From: an uncultured Flavobacteriaceae bacterium
Lineage (GTDB): Bacteria; Bacteroidota; Bacteroidia; Flavobacteriales; Flavobacteriaceae
NCBI GenBank assembly: GCA_947487895.1
Contig: CANKYF010000004.1
Span: 186,001-250,000, forward strand
DNA: 64,000 bases
Direction of reading: 5' to 3'
The notes under the pieces: generated by a model
The model's database searches: none
Seen by the model: the letters and a program-made list of their open reading frames with translations, nothing else
Told to the model about the DNA's origin: nothing
Position numbers and translations under genes: made by a program
Part shown: positions 17,259 to 26,304 of the stretch, in pieces
Layout: every line of letters starts with the position of its first letter
How positions within the stretch are numbered: the stretch's first letter is position 1

Positions 17259-17675
17259 ATGCAATTAAAATGTCCTCCTTCACCACAGAATAAAAAAGAA
17301 TACATAACTGATATTGGAAAAATTCTTGTAAAAGAACATGGTAAGAAAAAATATTACAAACCTGAAGAAGTTAAAAAAGCTTCTAAAAAATCTAAATATT
17401 ATGATTATAGTGAAATTGATTGGCATTGTTGGGCAATGAGTATTTTTTCATCTCATTCGGATTTTGATGCTTATCATGAAATCACAGGTGAAGTTTGCGA
17501 TTATATGATAATGAAGACTGAAATGCTTAGTGGACTTTCAAAAAGTGTAGCTACTGATTGGTTAACTATTCCCGATTTAGATTTTGATGCTTCTTGGTTA
17601 GATTTTGGAGATATTTTTGACGGAATACTAGAAGGTATCGGAGATTTAATAAGTGGTATCTTTGACGGATTATAA
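17259..17675 (+). CDS. Orphan 138-residue protein with amphipathic Gly/Asp tail
   Basis: No signal peptide. The N-terminal half is Lys-rich (KEHGKKKYYKPEEVKKASKK); the middle has the motif SEIDWHCWAMSIFSSHSDFD; the C-terminal 30 residues are Phe/Ile/Leu alternating with Gly and Asp (FGDIFDGILEGIGDLISG), which could form an amphipathic, membrane-active helix. I do not recognise the family. Its genetic partner is the small Cys-rich lipoprotein upstream. It could be an immunity-like, toxin-like or regulatory protein, but none of these can be shown. Confidence 0.7.
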   Translation: MQLKCPPSPQNKKEYITDIGKILVKEHGKKKYYKPEEVKKASKKSKYYDYSEIDWHCWAMSIFSSHSDFDAYHEITGEVCDYMIMKTEMLSGLSKSVATDWLTIPDLDFDASWLDFGDIFDGILEGIGDLISGIFDGL

Positions 17676-17710
17676 AACTTAAATTTAGAGAACTATCAAA
17701 GTTATAAAAC

Positions 17711-17742
17711 AAAAAAAGCCTTTCTTTTCAGAAAGGCTTTTT
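17711..17742. terminator. Bidirectional terminator
   Basis: AAAGCCTTTC and GAAAGGCTTT form a 10-bp perfect stem with A and T runs on both sides. It serves the orphan gene on the plus strand and rpsT on the minus strand. Confidence 0.9.
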
Positions 17743-17761
17743 AAATTCTTTTAAGCTTATA

Positions 17762-18013
17762 TTATAAAGCAGCAACATGTTTAGCTAAACCAGACTTAAG
17801 GTTAGCAGCTTTGTTAGCATGAATAACATTTTTCTTAGCTAACTTATCTAACATAGAAACAACTTGAGGAAATAAAGCCTCAGCTTCTTTCTTGTTAGTA
17901 AGCTCACGTAACTTCTTAATAGCATTACGCGTTGTTTTGTGTTGATACTTATTTAACACACGTTTAGCTTCGTTACTTCTAATTCTTTTTAATGCTGACT
18001 TATGATTTGCCAT
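17762..18013 (-). CDS. rpsT: 30S ribosomal protein S20
   Basis: 83 residues, basic and helical: [20 protein letters not shown] at the start, then [20 protein letters not shown], the 16S rRNA binding protein of the small subunit. Length is standard. The tRNA-Glu gene lies 26 bases upstream in the same direction, so both may be cut from one transcript. A bidirectional terminator follows. Confidence 0.96.
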   Translation of the reverse strand: MANHKSALKRIRSNEAKRVLNKYQHKTTRNAIKKLRELTNKKEAEALFPQVVSMLDKLAKKNVIHANKAANLKSGLAKHVAAL

Positions 18014-18039
18014 TTTGTTTTTTCTTTTGTAAAAAATTG

Positions 18040-18111
18040 TAGCCCGTAGGGGAATCGAACCCCTCTTACCAGGATGAAAACCTGGCGTCCTAGCCGATAG
18101 ACGAACGGGCC
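18040..18111 (-). tRNA. tRNA-Glu (anticodon TTC)
   Basis: A 72-base cloverleaf read on the minus strand. Acceptor GGCCCGT pairs with ACGGGCT (first pair G-T). D arm GTCTATCGGCTAGGAC; anticodon stem CCAGG/CCTGG with loop TTTTCAT, so the anticodon is TTC; T arm GGGGTTCGATTCCCC. CCA is not encoded. A promoter element lies at 18164-18171. Confidence 0.97.
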
Positions 18112-18163
18112 ATTTAGGTTACTTCATTCTTTTAATGAACTGAGCAATTCGTGATTGCGGATG

Positions 18164-18171
18164 CAAATATA
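18164..18171 (-). promoter_or_regulatory. -7 promoter element for tRNA-Glu / rpsT
   Basis: TATATTTG on the minus strand fits TAnnTTTG, 53 bases ahead of the mature tRNA 5' end. Confidence 0.55.
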
Positions 18172-18225
18172 CTACTAATTTTGAATGCTGCAACACTTAT
18201 TGAATTTTTTTTAAAAAAAATTCAA

Positions 18226-19704
18226 TTAATATGCTTTTGCAAATAATACTCTACCTTCTGAAGGTTTTCCAGAATACACACAAACGCCTTTTTCTTCCTT
18301 CATTTCTAAAGGAATACATCTAATAGTTGCCTTAGTAAGTTCTTTTATTTTTTCTTCAGTTTCATTAGTTCTATCCCAATGCGCAGAAATAAATCCGCCT
18401 TTACTTTCTAAAACATCTTTAAATTCATCAAAAGTATCTACTTCTGTAATATGACTGTTTCTATAATCTAAAGCCTTCTTAAATAAGCTTTCTTGTATCT
18501 CTTCTAATAAATCTTCAACAACAACAGAGATACGATCTAAAATAACTGTTTCTTTACTAAAAGTATCTCTACGAGCCAATTCAACCGTTTCATTCTCTAA
18601 ATCTTTAGGTCCAATAGCAATTCGTAATGGCACACCTTGTAATTCATGTTGCGCGAACTTAGCTCCTGGTCTTAATGTGTCTCTCTTATCAAATTTCACA
18701 GAAATATTACGATCTCTAAGGTCGCCCATAATATCTTCTGCTACTTTACTAATGGCTTCAAATTGTTCGTCATTCTTATATATAGGAACAATGACTACTT
18801 GGTAAGGTGCTAAATTTGGAGGTAAAACCAATCCACTATCATCACTATGTGTCATGATTAGAGCCCCCATTAATCTGGTAGACACACCCCATGATGTTGC
18901 CCATACATAATCTTGCTTACCTTCTTTATTAGCAAACTTCACATCAAATGCTTTGGCGAAATTTTGACCTAAGAAATGAGATGTTCCTGCCTGTAATGCC
19001 TTACCATCTTGCATTAAAGCCTCAATACAATAGGTATCTTCTGCTCCTGCAAAACGCTCACTTTCTGTCTTAACGCCTTGTATCACTGGGATAGCCATGA
19101 AGTTTTCAACAAAAGTAGCATATACATTATTCATTTGTTTGGTTTCATCTATAGCTTCAGCTTTTGTAGCATGAGCTGTATGGCCTTCTTGCCATAAAAA
19201 TTCTGCCGTACGTAAAAATAAACGTGTACGCATTTCCCAACGCACAACATTTGCCCATTGGTTCACTAATATTGGTAAATCTCTGTAAGACTGTATCCAA
19301 TTTCTATAGGTATTCCATATAATAGCCTCACTAGTTGGTCTTACAACCAACTCTTCTTCTAATTTTGCTTCTGGGTCTACTCTTAACTTACCTGGTTTAT
19401 CAGGATCATTTTGTAATCTGTAATGTGTTACAACCGCACATTCTTTGGCAAAACCTTCGGCATTTTTTTCTTCGGCTTCAAACAAACTTTTAGGCACAAA
19501 AAGTGGAAAATAGGCGTTTTGATGTCCTGTTTCTTTAAACATTCTATCTAATTCTGCTTGCATTTTTTCCCAAATAGCATACCCATAAGGTTTAATGACC
19601 ATACACCCTCTAACTGCCGAATTCTCCGCTAGGTCTGCTCTAACAACCAGTTCGTTATACCATTTTGAATAATCTTCTGCTCTACTAGTAAGTTTTTTAC
19701 CCAT
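18226..19704 (-). CDS. proS: Prolyl-tRNA synthetase, archaeal/eukaryotic-type
   Basis: Charges tRNA-Pro in the cytosol. 492 residues beginning [20 protein letters not shown], with class II motif 2 ([20 protein letters not shown]) and motif 3 region ([14 protein letters not shown]), an anticodon-binding domain ([11 protein letters not shown]) and the C-terminal zinc-like tail of the short type ([13 protein letters not shown]). There is no editing insertion as in E. coli ProS. The start is the ATG before GKKLTS; an upstream in-frame start adds six foreign residues. Confidence 0.96.
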   Translation of the reverse strand: MGKKLTSRAEDYSKWYNELVVRADLAENSAVRGCMVIKPYGYAIWEKMQAELDRMFKETGHQNAYFPLFVPKSLFEAEEKNAEGFAKECAVVTHYRLQNDPDKPGKLRVDPEAKLEEELVVRPTSEAIIWNTYRNWIQSYRDLPILVNQWANVVRWEMRTRLFLRTAEFLWQEGHTAHATKAEAIDETKQMNNVYATFVENFMAIPVIQGVKTESERFAGAEDTYCIEALMQDGKALQAGTSHFLGQNFAKAFDVKFANKEGKQDYVWATSWGVSTRLMGALIMTHSDDSGLVLPPNLAPYQVVIVPIYKNDEQFEAISKVAEDIMGDLRDRNISVKFDKRDTLRPGAKFAQHELQGVPLRIAIGPKDLENETVELARRDTFSKETVILDRISVVVEDLLEEIQESLFKKALDYRNSHITEVDTFDEFKDVLESKGGFISAHWDRTNETEEKIKELTKATIRCIPLEMKEEKGVCVYSGKPSEGRVLFAKAY

Positions 19705-19767
19705 ATTAATGTTTTGGCACAAATATTGTGACTATGTTAAATAAAAAAATAGTTCAGCAAAACTAAC

Positions 19768-19775
19768 TATTTTTG
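19768..19775 (+). promoter_or_regulatory. -7 promoter element for the low-complexity lipoprotein
   Basis: TATTTTTG fits TAnnTTTG, 28 bases before the start codon. Confidence 0.5.
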
Positions 19776-19803
19776 TTATGTTCAACAATAAAATTATAGA
19801 GAT

Positions 19804-21054
19804 ATGCACTTTTACAAACACTCAAAGAGAAAAGTGTCATTCGTTACCCTAATAGGTTTAATGTTTGGCGTTATGTCTTGTGGCTCTTACCAATATGTTG
19901 GCGGTGATGACGATGGCATTTATGGAACAACTGGGGTTCAAGTTACAAATACACCTACTCAAACAGTAGTTGATGTACCTAATAACTCTAATAGTACTTA
20001 CTATAAAAATTACTTTAAGAATAAATCTCAGGAATACGACTTTCTATTGAAAAACGATTCCATTTTTACAGATATAGACTCTTATCAGTCTGACAATTAT
20101 GCTGTGAATGATACCATATATAACGATTATCAAGGTCATGCTGGTTGGGGACAAAGCCCTAATAATGTAACCATTAACGTAAACGCTGGCTGGGGTAACG
20201 GTTGGAACAACTGGGGTTGGGGTTGGAACAGACCTTGGTCTAGATGGGGTTGGAATAATGGTTGGAACAACTGGGGCTGGGGTAACGGCTGGAACAACTG
20301 GGGTTGGAATGATCCTTTTTGGTGTCCTCCTTATTATGGTGGTGGCTTTTATGGCGGTGGCTTCTACGGTGGAGGTTTCGCCTATAACCGTTGGGGATAC
20401 AGACCTTACAATAGATTTTACAATCGTGGATATTACGGTAATAGAAATTACAACAGAGGTTTAGCTTATAATACTAGCAGAAGAGGTAGTTATTACTCAA
20501 GAAGAAGCTCTGGAAATCTTGCTACTAACAGAAACTATACAAGTAGACGAAGCTCTGGTGTATCTAGAGTAGCAAACTCTAAATACAATACAGCTAGAAG
20601 AAGCAGTATTTCAAGTACGTCTAATAGAGCTACTCGATACAATGGCGCAAACCGTAGTTCGTCTTCAAGAATTAGTAATATCAACAGAAATTCTACAAAT
20701 ACCTATAGTACTCAAAGGCGCTATTCTGGTAATTCAAGAACCTACTCTGGTTCTCAAAGAAGAAATACAACAGTTAATAGAACACCTACGTCAAATTCTA
20801 GAGTAAGATCATCTACACCTACAGCAAGACGAAATTCTAATAGTACTTATAGTAGACAACCTTCAAGAAGTTATAGTAGTGGTAGTACTAGCAGAAATTC
20901 TAACTCATCTTATGGAAGGTCTTCTTCAAGCAGAAGTTCTAATTATGGATCTTCAAGTAGAAGTTCTAGGTCTAGTGGTTCAATGTCTAGATCCTCAGGT
21001 GGAAGTAGAAGTTCTGGTGGTTCAAGATCTTCAGGTGGAGGAAGAAGACGTTAA
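19804..21054 (+). CDS. Low-complexity surface lipoprotein (Trp/Gly and Ser/Arg rich)
   Basis: 416 residues. A lipoprotein signal ends in LMFGVMSCGSYQYVGG. Residues of about 110-185 repeat NGWNNWGWG-like units with extreme Trp, Gly and Asn content, followed by GGGFYGG repeats. Residues 200-416 are Tyr/Ser/Arg/Asn rich and end in RSSGGSRSSGGGRRR. Flavobacterial homologues are sometimes labelled vitellogenin II precursor, by compositional similarity only. Placement after proS and before the FadL-like porin (31-base gap) suggests an envelope role in one operon. Strong charge and aromatic content suggest polymer or nucleic-acid binding, but this is inference. Confidence 0.75.
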   Translation: MHFYKHSKRKVSFVTLIGLMFGVMSCGSYQYVGGDDDGIYGTTGVQVTNTPTQTVVDVPNNSNSTYYKNYFKNKSQEYDFLLKNDSIFTDIDSYQSDNYAVNDTIYNDYQGHAGWGQSPNNVTINVNAGWGNGWNNWGWGWNRPWSRWGWNNGWNNWGWGNGWNNWGWNDPFWCPPYYGGGFYGGGFYGGGFAYNRWGYRPYNRFYNRGYYGNRNYNRGLAYNTSRRGSYYSRRSSGNLATNRNYTSRRSSGVSRVANSKYNTARRSSISSTSNRATRYNGANRSSSSRISNINRNSTNTYSTQRRYSGNSRTYSGSQRRNTTVNRTPTSNSRVRSSTPTARRNSNSTYSRQPSRSYSSGSTSRNSNSSYGRSSSSRSSNYGSSSRSSRSSGSMSRSSGGSRSSGGSRSSGGGRRR

Positions 21055-21085
21055 TTTCTAATATTAAATAAACAAAAATCTACAT

Positions 21086-22621
21086 ATGAAAAAGTTACAT
21101 TTACTATTCATAGGCTTGCTAACTATGTCCTCAATTTACGGTCAAGATATATCTGACGCCTTAAGGTATTCGCAAAGTGAAATACAAGGAACAGCACGTT
21201 TTAGAGCTTTAAGTGGAGCCTTTGGAGCCTTAGGAGGTGATATGAGTGCGGTAAGTATAAATCCCGCGAGTTCTGCGGTATTTAGTAGAAGCCATGCCTC
21301 TATTTCTGGAGTAAATATAGACGCAGATAATACTTCTACCTATTTTGGAAATTCGAATATAAGAGAAAACTCTACTTTTGATTTAAACCAAGCTGGTGCA
21401 GCATTTGTATTTGCTAGTAACACAAACTCTTCTTGGAGAAAGTTTTCTTTGGCGGTTGCTTATGAAAGAACAGGAAATTATGATGACCAATGGTTTAGTT
21501 CTGGTACAAATACAAGAGACGATGTTTATGTAGATGATAATGACTTATTTTTAGCACCAGCAAATTCAATATCTAGTTATTTTGCACTTTACGCTCAAGG
21601 AGCTCGATTAGAAGATATTTCTACCAATGGTAGATTTCTTGAAGATGCATATTCGCAAATAGGTCAAAATTTTGGTTTTGCTCATCAACAAGCCTTTTTA
21701 GGGTTTCAATCTTTTGTTATAGATCCAGATGTTGATGATAATGATAATACAAGCTACTTCTCTACCCTAGATGCTGGAGATTATACTCATAGATATCAAT
21801 ATTTTTCTACTGGTTATAATGGCAAGGTATCTTTTAATGTTTCTGGTCAATATGAAGATAATTTATACTTAGGTTTGAATGTGAATTCTCATTTTATTGA
21901 TTACGAAAGATCTACTTTTTTAGAAGAAGACAATACTCATTCTAATGTTAGTTTTATTGATTTTGGAAACTCTCTAATTACTAGAGGTAATGGGTTTTCT
22001 TTTCAATTAGGAGGTATTATGAAATTGAGTAACGAATTTAGAGTTGGCTTGACATATGATTCCCCAATTTGGTATACCATTGAAGAAGAAACTACACAAT
22101 CTATAGATTCTAATTTAGCTGAATCTGATATTTCTTTTATTGCGGATATTGTGAATATATATCCTGAATACAAACTACAAACACCAGCCAAATTAACTGG
22201 TAGTTTAGCTTATGTATTTGGAAAAGAAGGGTTAATTAGTTTTGACTATTCTAGAAAAAATTATGGCAATATAAAGCTTAAACCAGAAGTGGATTATGCT
22301 GATTTAAATACAGATATTGGTAATATTTTAACAGAAGCTTCAACCTATAGAATTGGTGGTGAATACAAGCATGAACAATTTAGCTTTAGAGGTGGTTACC
22401 GTTTTGAAGAAAGCCCTTATGCAGATGGTGTTACTATTGGAGATCTTACAGGGTATTCTGTTGGTTTAGGTTATAATTTTGGAAATACAAAACTAGATGT
22501 TACATACGATAGATGGGAAAGAACAGATGAAACCCCACTTTACAATGTTGGTTTAACAGATGTTACAAACATTGATAGAAAAAATGCAAACGTAACGGTA
22601 TCATTAAGTTTTAACATATAG
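21086..22621 (+). CDS. OmpP1/FadL-family outer membrane protein
   Basis: 511 residues with a cleavable signal (MKKLHLLFIGLLTMSSIYGQ) and a beta-barrel pattern of alternating aromatic residues ending VSLSFNI, with the expected terminal hydrophobic strand. The N-terminal SALRYSQ-like stretch followed by RFRALSGAFGALGGDMSAVS and NPASSAVF is diagnostic of the FadL/OmpP1 group, which carries hydrophobic molecules such as fatty acids or aromatics across the outer membrane. It follows the low-complexity lipoprotein and ends at a terminator. Confidence 0.88.
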   Translation: MKKLHLLFIGLLTMSSIYGQDISDALRYSQSEIQGTARFRALSGAFGALGGDMSAVSINPASSAVFSRSHASISGVNIDADNTSTYFGNSNIRENSTFDLNQAGAAFVFASNTNSSWRKFSLAVAYERTGNYDDQWFSSGTNTRDDVYVDDNDLFLAPANSISSYFALYAQGARLEDISTNGRFLEDAYSQIGQNFGFAHQQAFLGFQSFVIDPDVDDNDNTSYFSTLDAGDYTHRYQYFSTGYNGKVSFNVSGQYEDNLYLGLNVNSHFIDYERSTFLEEDNTHSNVSFIDFGNSLITRGNGFSFQLGGIMKLSNEFRVGLTYDSPIWYTIEEETTQSIDSNLAESDISFIADIVNIYPEYKLQTPAKLTGSLAYVFGKEGLISFDYSRKNYGNIKLKPEVDYADLNTDIGNILTEASTYRIGGEYKHEQFSFRGGYRFEESPYADGVTIGDLTGYSVGLGYNFGNTKLDVTYDRWERTDETPLYNVGLTDVTNIDRKNANVTVSLSFNI

Positions 22622-22643
22622 CCACTTAATAACTTTTTATTTT

Positions 22644-22676
22644 AAAGCTTGAATTTCATTAAGAATTCAAGCTTTT
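22644..22676 (+). terminator. Terminator after the FadL-like gene
   Basis: AAAGCTTGAATT pairs with AATTCAAGCTTT (12 bp) and runs into TTTTGCTTTTTT, 22 bases past the stop. Confidence 0.88.
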
Positions 22677-22890
22677 GCTTTTTTATGTAATGAAAACCTA
22701 ATACAACAGACCAAGCGTTAGGATTTCGATAGTTATTGAAAGAAGTAACATGCTTTTTAGTCAGTTCGAGTATTTTGTGAATATGATAAGCAAAATGTAT
22801 CGAAAATACTTATAAAGCTTTAAGAGAAAGCGCCAAAACACATAAATAACAATTAATTGTTAATACTCATACTAAAATAAGTGAATTACG
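22677..22890. other. Gene-free stretch upstream of the folE promoter
   Basis: No credible frame. It contains an imperfect inverted element near 22759-22812 (CAGTTCGAGTATTTTG and CAAAATGTATCGAAAATA), resembling a dispersed intergenic repeat, then AT-rich DNA leading to the folE promoter. Confidence 0.45.
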
Positions 22891-22898
22891 TATCTTTG
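22891..22898 (+). promoter_or_regulatory. -7 promoter element for folE
   Basis: TATCTTTG fits TAnnTTTG and would start a leader of about 140 bases before the folE ATG. Confidence 0.6.
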
Positions 22899-22917
22899 CA
22901 GATCAAAGTTAAATTTT

Positions 22918-23032
22918 ACTTATTTATAGTAAATAAGCCTTAGGAGCAGTCCAAAAAGGCACCAGTAGAAAACTAATTTTTTGATTTCGAGGCAAGCCTC
23001 GGAGCATTTTAATCTCGATGATCGAGTAAAAT
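22918..23032 (+). promoter_or_regulatory. Structured 5' leader of folE
   Basis: Three short perfect stems follow one another: CTTATTTA/TAAATAAG (about 22918-22938), CGAGGC/GCCTCG (about 22987-23001) and CTCGAT/ATCGAG (about 23013-23025). They lie between the promoter and the start codon. It does not match the known tetrahydrofolate or preQ1 riboswitches by eye. It could be a repeat insertion or a cis-regulator of folE. Confidence 0.4.
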
Positions 23033-23045
23033 AATGTTTTAGATA

Positions 23046-23723
23046 ATGAAATTTGATAAAGACTTAGAAGATTTTGATGCTTTAGGAGACGAGCACATTG
23101 GTACATCGCAAGACACTCCTATGCGTAGTGATGCGTTTAAATTAACTAATGAAGAAAAAATAGACATCATTAAAGATGATGTTCGCCATATAATGGAAAC
23201 TCTTGGTTTGGACCTTACAGATGATAGTTTAAAAGGCACTCCAAACCGTGTGGCAAAAATGTTTGTTAAAGAAATTTTTGGTGGTTTAAATCCAGATAAA
23301 AAGCCAAACGCTTCTACGTTTGATAACAAGTACAAATATGGAGAAATGTTGGTTGAAAAAAACATAACGGTATATTCTACCTGTGAGCACCATTTACTTC
23401 CAATTGTTGGTAGAGCACATGTGGCTTATATTTCTAACGGTACTGTTGTTGGCTTATCTAAAATGAACAGAATTGTTGATTACTATGCTAAGAGACCACA
23501 GGTACAAGAACGTTTAACTATTCAAATTGTTAAAGAATTACAAGAAGTTTTAGGAACTAAAGACGTTGCTTGCGTTATTGATGCTAAACATCTTTGTGTA
23601 AATTCTAGAGGTATAAGAGATATTGAAAGTAGTACCGTCACTTCTGAGTTTGGTGGTAAATTTAAGGATATGGCTACCAAAAGAGAATTTCTAGATTATA
23701 TAAAATTAGATACCACTTTTTAG
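23046..23723 (+). CDS. folE: GTP cyclohydrolase I
   Basis: First enzyme of tetrahydrofolate (and pterin) synthesis, turning GTP into 7,8-dihydroneopterin triphosphate. 225 residues with STCEHHLLPIVGRAHVAYI (zinc Cys and His), SKMNRIVDYYAKRPQVQERL, and AKHLCVNSRGIRD carrying the second zinc Cys. The N-terminal 30 residues are acidic and variable. A structured leader precedes it. The folate gene folP lies 16 kb away. Confidence 0.96.
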   Translation: MKFDKDLEDFDALGDEHIGTSQDTPMRSDAFKLTNEEKIDIIKDDVRHIMETLGLDLTDDSLKGTPNRVAKMFVKEIFGGLNPDKKPNASTFDNKYKYGEMLVEKNITVYSTCEHHLLPIVGRAHVAYISNGTVVGLSKMNRIVDYYAKRPQVQERLTIQIVKELQEVLGTKDVACVIDAKHLCVNSRGIRDIESSTVTSEFGGKFKDMATKREFLDYIKLDTTF

Positions 23724-23834
23724 TAAAGTTGTTTTTATTAAGCTGTTAAAGTAACTTTTACACTTATAGATTCAAAAACGTTAATTTTTTCAAAAAGATT
23801 TTAGATTTATTTCTAAAGAACTTAAGAAAAGTAT

Positions 23835-23842
23835 TAGTTTTG
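23835..23842 (+). promoter_or_regulatory. Possible -7 element for cysS
   Basis: TAGTTTTG fits TAnnTTTG, 85 bases ahead of the cysS start in a 204-base gap. Confidence 0.35.
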
Positions 23843-23927
23843 AAACCTAATCTAATACTGATACATCTGTCGTATTATAAACTACTTTATTAATCACTCT
23901 TAAGACTATCAATCTTTCATTAATAAC

Positions 23928-25409
23928 ATGCAACTTTATAAAGACCAAGAATTAAAAATTTACAATTCGCTTACAGGACAAAAAGAAGTTTTTAAACCTA
24001 TTAATGACGGACACATAGGCATGTATGTTTGTGGGCCTACTGTTTATAGTAACGTGCATTTAGGTAACGTAAGAACCTTTATGTCTTTTGATGTTATTTT
24101 TAGATACCTGAGACATTTAGGTTATAAAGTACGTTATGTTAGAAATATTACTGATGCTGGTCATTTGGAAAATGATGCTGATGTTGGTGAAGATAAAATC
24201 ACTAAAAAGGCACGATTAGAACAAATTGAACCTATGGAAGTGGTGCAACGTTATACGGTAGACTTTCATAACATTCTAAATACTCTAAATTTTTTACCAC
24301 CAAGTATTGAACCAACAGCTACAGGACATATTATTGAGCAAATTGAGTTGATCAACAATATCATTGATAACGGTTTTGCTTATGAAGTAAATGGTTCTGT
24401 ATACTTTGATGTACATAAGTTTGATGAAACCAATGAGTACGGAAAATTAAGCAAGCGTAAACTTGAAGATTTAATTCATAATACTCGTGAACTTGATGGA
24501 CAAAGTGATAAAAAGAATCCTCAAGATTTTGCACTTTGGAAAAAAGCAGAACCACAACATATCATGCGTTGGCCTTCACCGTGGGGTGATGGTTTCCCAG
24601 GTTGGCACTTAGAGTGTACAGCTATGAGCACTAAATATTTAGGTGAAACATTTGATATTCATGGTGGTGGTATGGATTTAAAATTTCCACATCATGAGTG
24701 TGAGATTGCCCAAAATGAAGCTGCTATTGGTAAATCGCCTGTAAACTATTGGATGCATGCTAATATGTTAGAGTTAAACGGACAACGTATGTCTAAATCT
24801 ACAGGCAATACTATTAATCCGCATGAATTATTATCTGGCGATAATGATAAAATGAGTAAGGCCTACTCTCCTAGCGTGATTCGTTTCTTTATGGCGCAAT
24901 CGTCTTACAGAAGTGTTTTAGATTTAACAGATGCTGGTTTATTAGCAAGCGAAAAAGGCTATAATAGGTTAATGGAAGCCATGGGGTTAATCTCTAATTT
25001 AAAAGCTTCTGGTTCATCTTCAATCAATATAAATGAATGGCTTCTAAAATGTTATGATGCCATGAATGACGATTTTAATACACCTATTTTAATTGCTAAT
25101 TTGTTTGAAGGAGCCAAATATATCAACCAAGTAAAAGAAGGAAGCGAAATGTTAACTTCTGATGATATTACATTATTAGAAAGCAGTTTAAACACTTTTG
25201 CTTTTGATGTTTTGGGGCTTTTAAAAGATGCCGAAGTACAATCTGGAGGTGATAAATTAGCTGGAGCTGTTGATGTTTTAATAAAACTAAGACAAGAAGC
25301 AAGAGCTAATAAAGATTTTGCATTATCTGATCAAATTAGAGATGAATTAGCAGAAGTTGGTATTGTTTTAAAAGACGGGAAAGACGGAACAACGTTTACT
25401 GTTAATTAA
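23928..25409 (+). CDS. cysS: Cysteinyl-tRNA synthetase
   Basis: Class I synthetase of 493 residues. The HIGH-like motif is [13 protein letters not shown], with the zinc Cys in MYVCGPTVY; further zinc ligands are in HLECTAMS and [10 protein letters not shown]; the KMSKS loop is QRMSKSTGN. The C-terminal DALR-like helical bundle ends [17 protein letters not shown]. Full length. A repeat element separates it from yidD. Confidence 0.97.
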   Translation: MQLYKDQELKIYNSLTGQKEVFKPINDGHIGMYVCGPTVYSNVHLGNVRTFMSFDVIFRYLRHLGYKVRYVRNITDAGHLENDADVGEDKITKKARLEQIEPMEVVQRYTVDFHNILNTLNFLPPSIEPTATGHIIEQIELINNIIDNGFAYEVNGSVYFDVHKFDETNEYGKLSKRKLEDLIHNTRELDGQSDKKNPQDFALWKKAEPQHIMRWPSPWGDGFPGWHLECTAMSTKYLGETFDIHGGGMDLKFPHHECEIAQNEAAIGKSPVNYWMHANMLELNGQRMSKSTGNTINPHELLSGDNDKMSKAYSPSVIRFFMAQSSYRSVLDLTDAGLLASEKGYNRLMEAMGLISNLKASGSSSININEWLLKCYDAMNDDFNTPILIANLFEGAKYINQVKEGSEMLTSDDITLLESSLNTFAFDVLGLLKDAEVQSGGDKLAGAVDVLIKLRQEARANKDFALSDQIRDELAEVGIVLKDGKDGTTFTVN

Positions 25410-25420
25410 GGAGAATAATT

Positions 25421-25500
25421 TGTCATTCAGAAGGAGGCACGACTGAAGAATCTTTTATTTTATGAGATTCTTCGCTTCATTTCATTCACTCTGAATGACA
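25421..25500. repeat. Intergenic inverted repeat with 11-bp perfect ends
   Basis: The element begins TGTCATTCAGA and ends TCTGAATGACA, with inner arms AAGAATCT/AGATTCTT. It is related to 14339-14391 and sits between cysS and yidD. Confidence 0.75.
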
Positions 25501-25532
25501 TAAGTGATACATATCAACAATCCTAATGTGAA

Positions 25533-25754
25533 ATGAAAAAACTACTCATAGCACCCTTTCTATTTTTGATAAAAGTGTATCAAACACTTATATCTCCTTT
25601 AACACCCGCTACATGTAGATACCACCCAACTTGCTCACATTACAGTAAAGAAGCACTAAAAAAACATGGACTTTTTAAAGGTGGTTGGTTAGCTATAAAA
25701 CGTATTTTTAGTTGTCACCCATGGGGCGGTTCTGGTCATGATCCTGTGCCTTAA
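25533..25754 (+). CDS. yidD: Membrane protein insertion efficiency factor YidD
   Basis: 73 residues with the complete YidD signature: [35 protein letters not shown], and [17 protein letters not shown]. It is a small membrane-associated helper of YidC-dependent insertion. The start is the ATG before [10 protein letters not shown]. Here it is separated from yidC or rnpA, as is common in Bacteroidota. Confidence 0.95.
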   Translation: MKKLLIAPFLFLIKVYQTLISPLTPATCRYHPTCSHYSKEALKKHGLFKGGWLAIKRIFSCHPWGGSGHDPVP

Positions 25755-25785
25755 ATCCAAAATAAATCTTAAATTTCAAACATAA

Positions 25786-25801
25786 AGTTGCTTAGCTAAC
25801 T
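25786..25801. promoter_or_regulatory. Operator-like palindrome upstream of marR
   Basis: AGTTGCTTAGCTAACT is a near-perfect palindrome (arms AGTT.GCT/AGC.AACT) closely matching 26261-26276. It covers the expected -33 region (TTG at 25788-25790), 19 bases before the -7 element, so a bound MarR protein would block RNA polymerase. Confidence 0.6.
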
Positions 25802-25809
25802 ATTTTAAG

Positions 25810-25817
25810 TATATTTG
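25810..25817 (+). promoter_or_regulatory. -7 promoter element of marR
   Basis: TATATTTG fits TAnnTTTG and ends four bases before the ATG, so the transcript should be leaderless or nearly so. Confidence 0.6.
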
Positions 25818-25821
25818 TATT

Positions 25822-26244
25822 ATGTCTGAAATGAATTTATACTACCAAATAGAGCTCACTGCTAGAAAAATTAGGCACTATGGTCAAAGTATTCTAAACG
25901 ATCATAATCTTAATTTAACTATAGAGCAATGGCTAGTCTTAAAAACAGTTTTAGAAAATGAAGGCATAAACCAAATAAAAATTGGTGAAATATTAATTAA
26001 AGATAAGCCTACTATATCACGTATGGTTAAACATCTGTTTAATTCCGGATATATTGAAAAAAGAAATGATAAAGTAGATATGAGACAATTTTCAATTTAT
26101 CTCACCAAAAAAGGGAAAAAACTATTAGACGAATTATTACCTATAATTGAAGACATACGATTACAAGGCTTGCAAAACCTTTCAAAAAATGAACAAAAAA
26201 GCCTCAATGACATTCTTATAAAAATTCAAAAAAATCTAATCTAA
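25822..26244 (+). CDS. MarR-family transcriptional regulator
   Basis: 140 residues with the winged helix: LTIEQWLVLKTVLENEGINQ, IKIGEILIKDKPTISRMVKH for the recognition helix, and a wing DMRQFSIYLTKKGKKLLDEL. MarR proteins are dimeric repressors released by small ligands. Two near-identical palindromes, one before this gene and one before the next, mark it as a local autoregulator controlling itself and the NTF2-like gene. Confidence 0.92.
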   Translation: MSEMNLYYQIELTARKIRHYGQSILNDHNLNLTIEQWLVLKTVLENEGINQIKIGEILIKDKPTISRMVKHLFNSGYIEKRNDKVDMRQFSIYLTKKGKKLLDELLPIIEDIRLQGLQNLSKNEQKSLNDILIKIQKNLI

Positions 26245-26260
26245 AATTTTTTACACAATT

Positions 26261-26276
26261 AGTTGTCTAGCTAATT
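26261..26276. promoter_or_regulatory. Second MarR-type operator
   Basis: AGTTGTCTAGCTAATT matches 25786-25801 at 13 of 16 positions. It lies 29 bases ahead of the secreted NTF2-like gene. Confidence 0.55.
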
Positions 26277-26304
26277 AATTTACAAACCTTAAAATTATTT
26301 AAAC

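Noticed and set aside
22924-23365. Minus-strand frames upstream of and inside folE
   Set aside because: They are antisense to folE and its hairpin-bearing leader, without family-like sequence.
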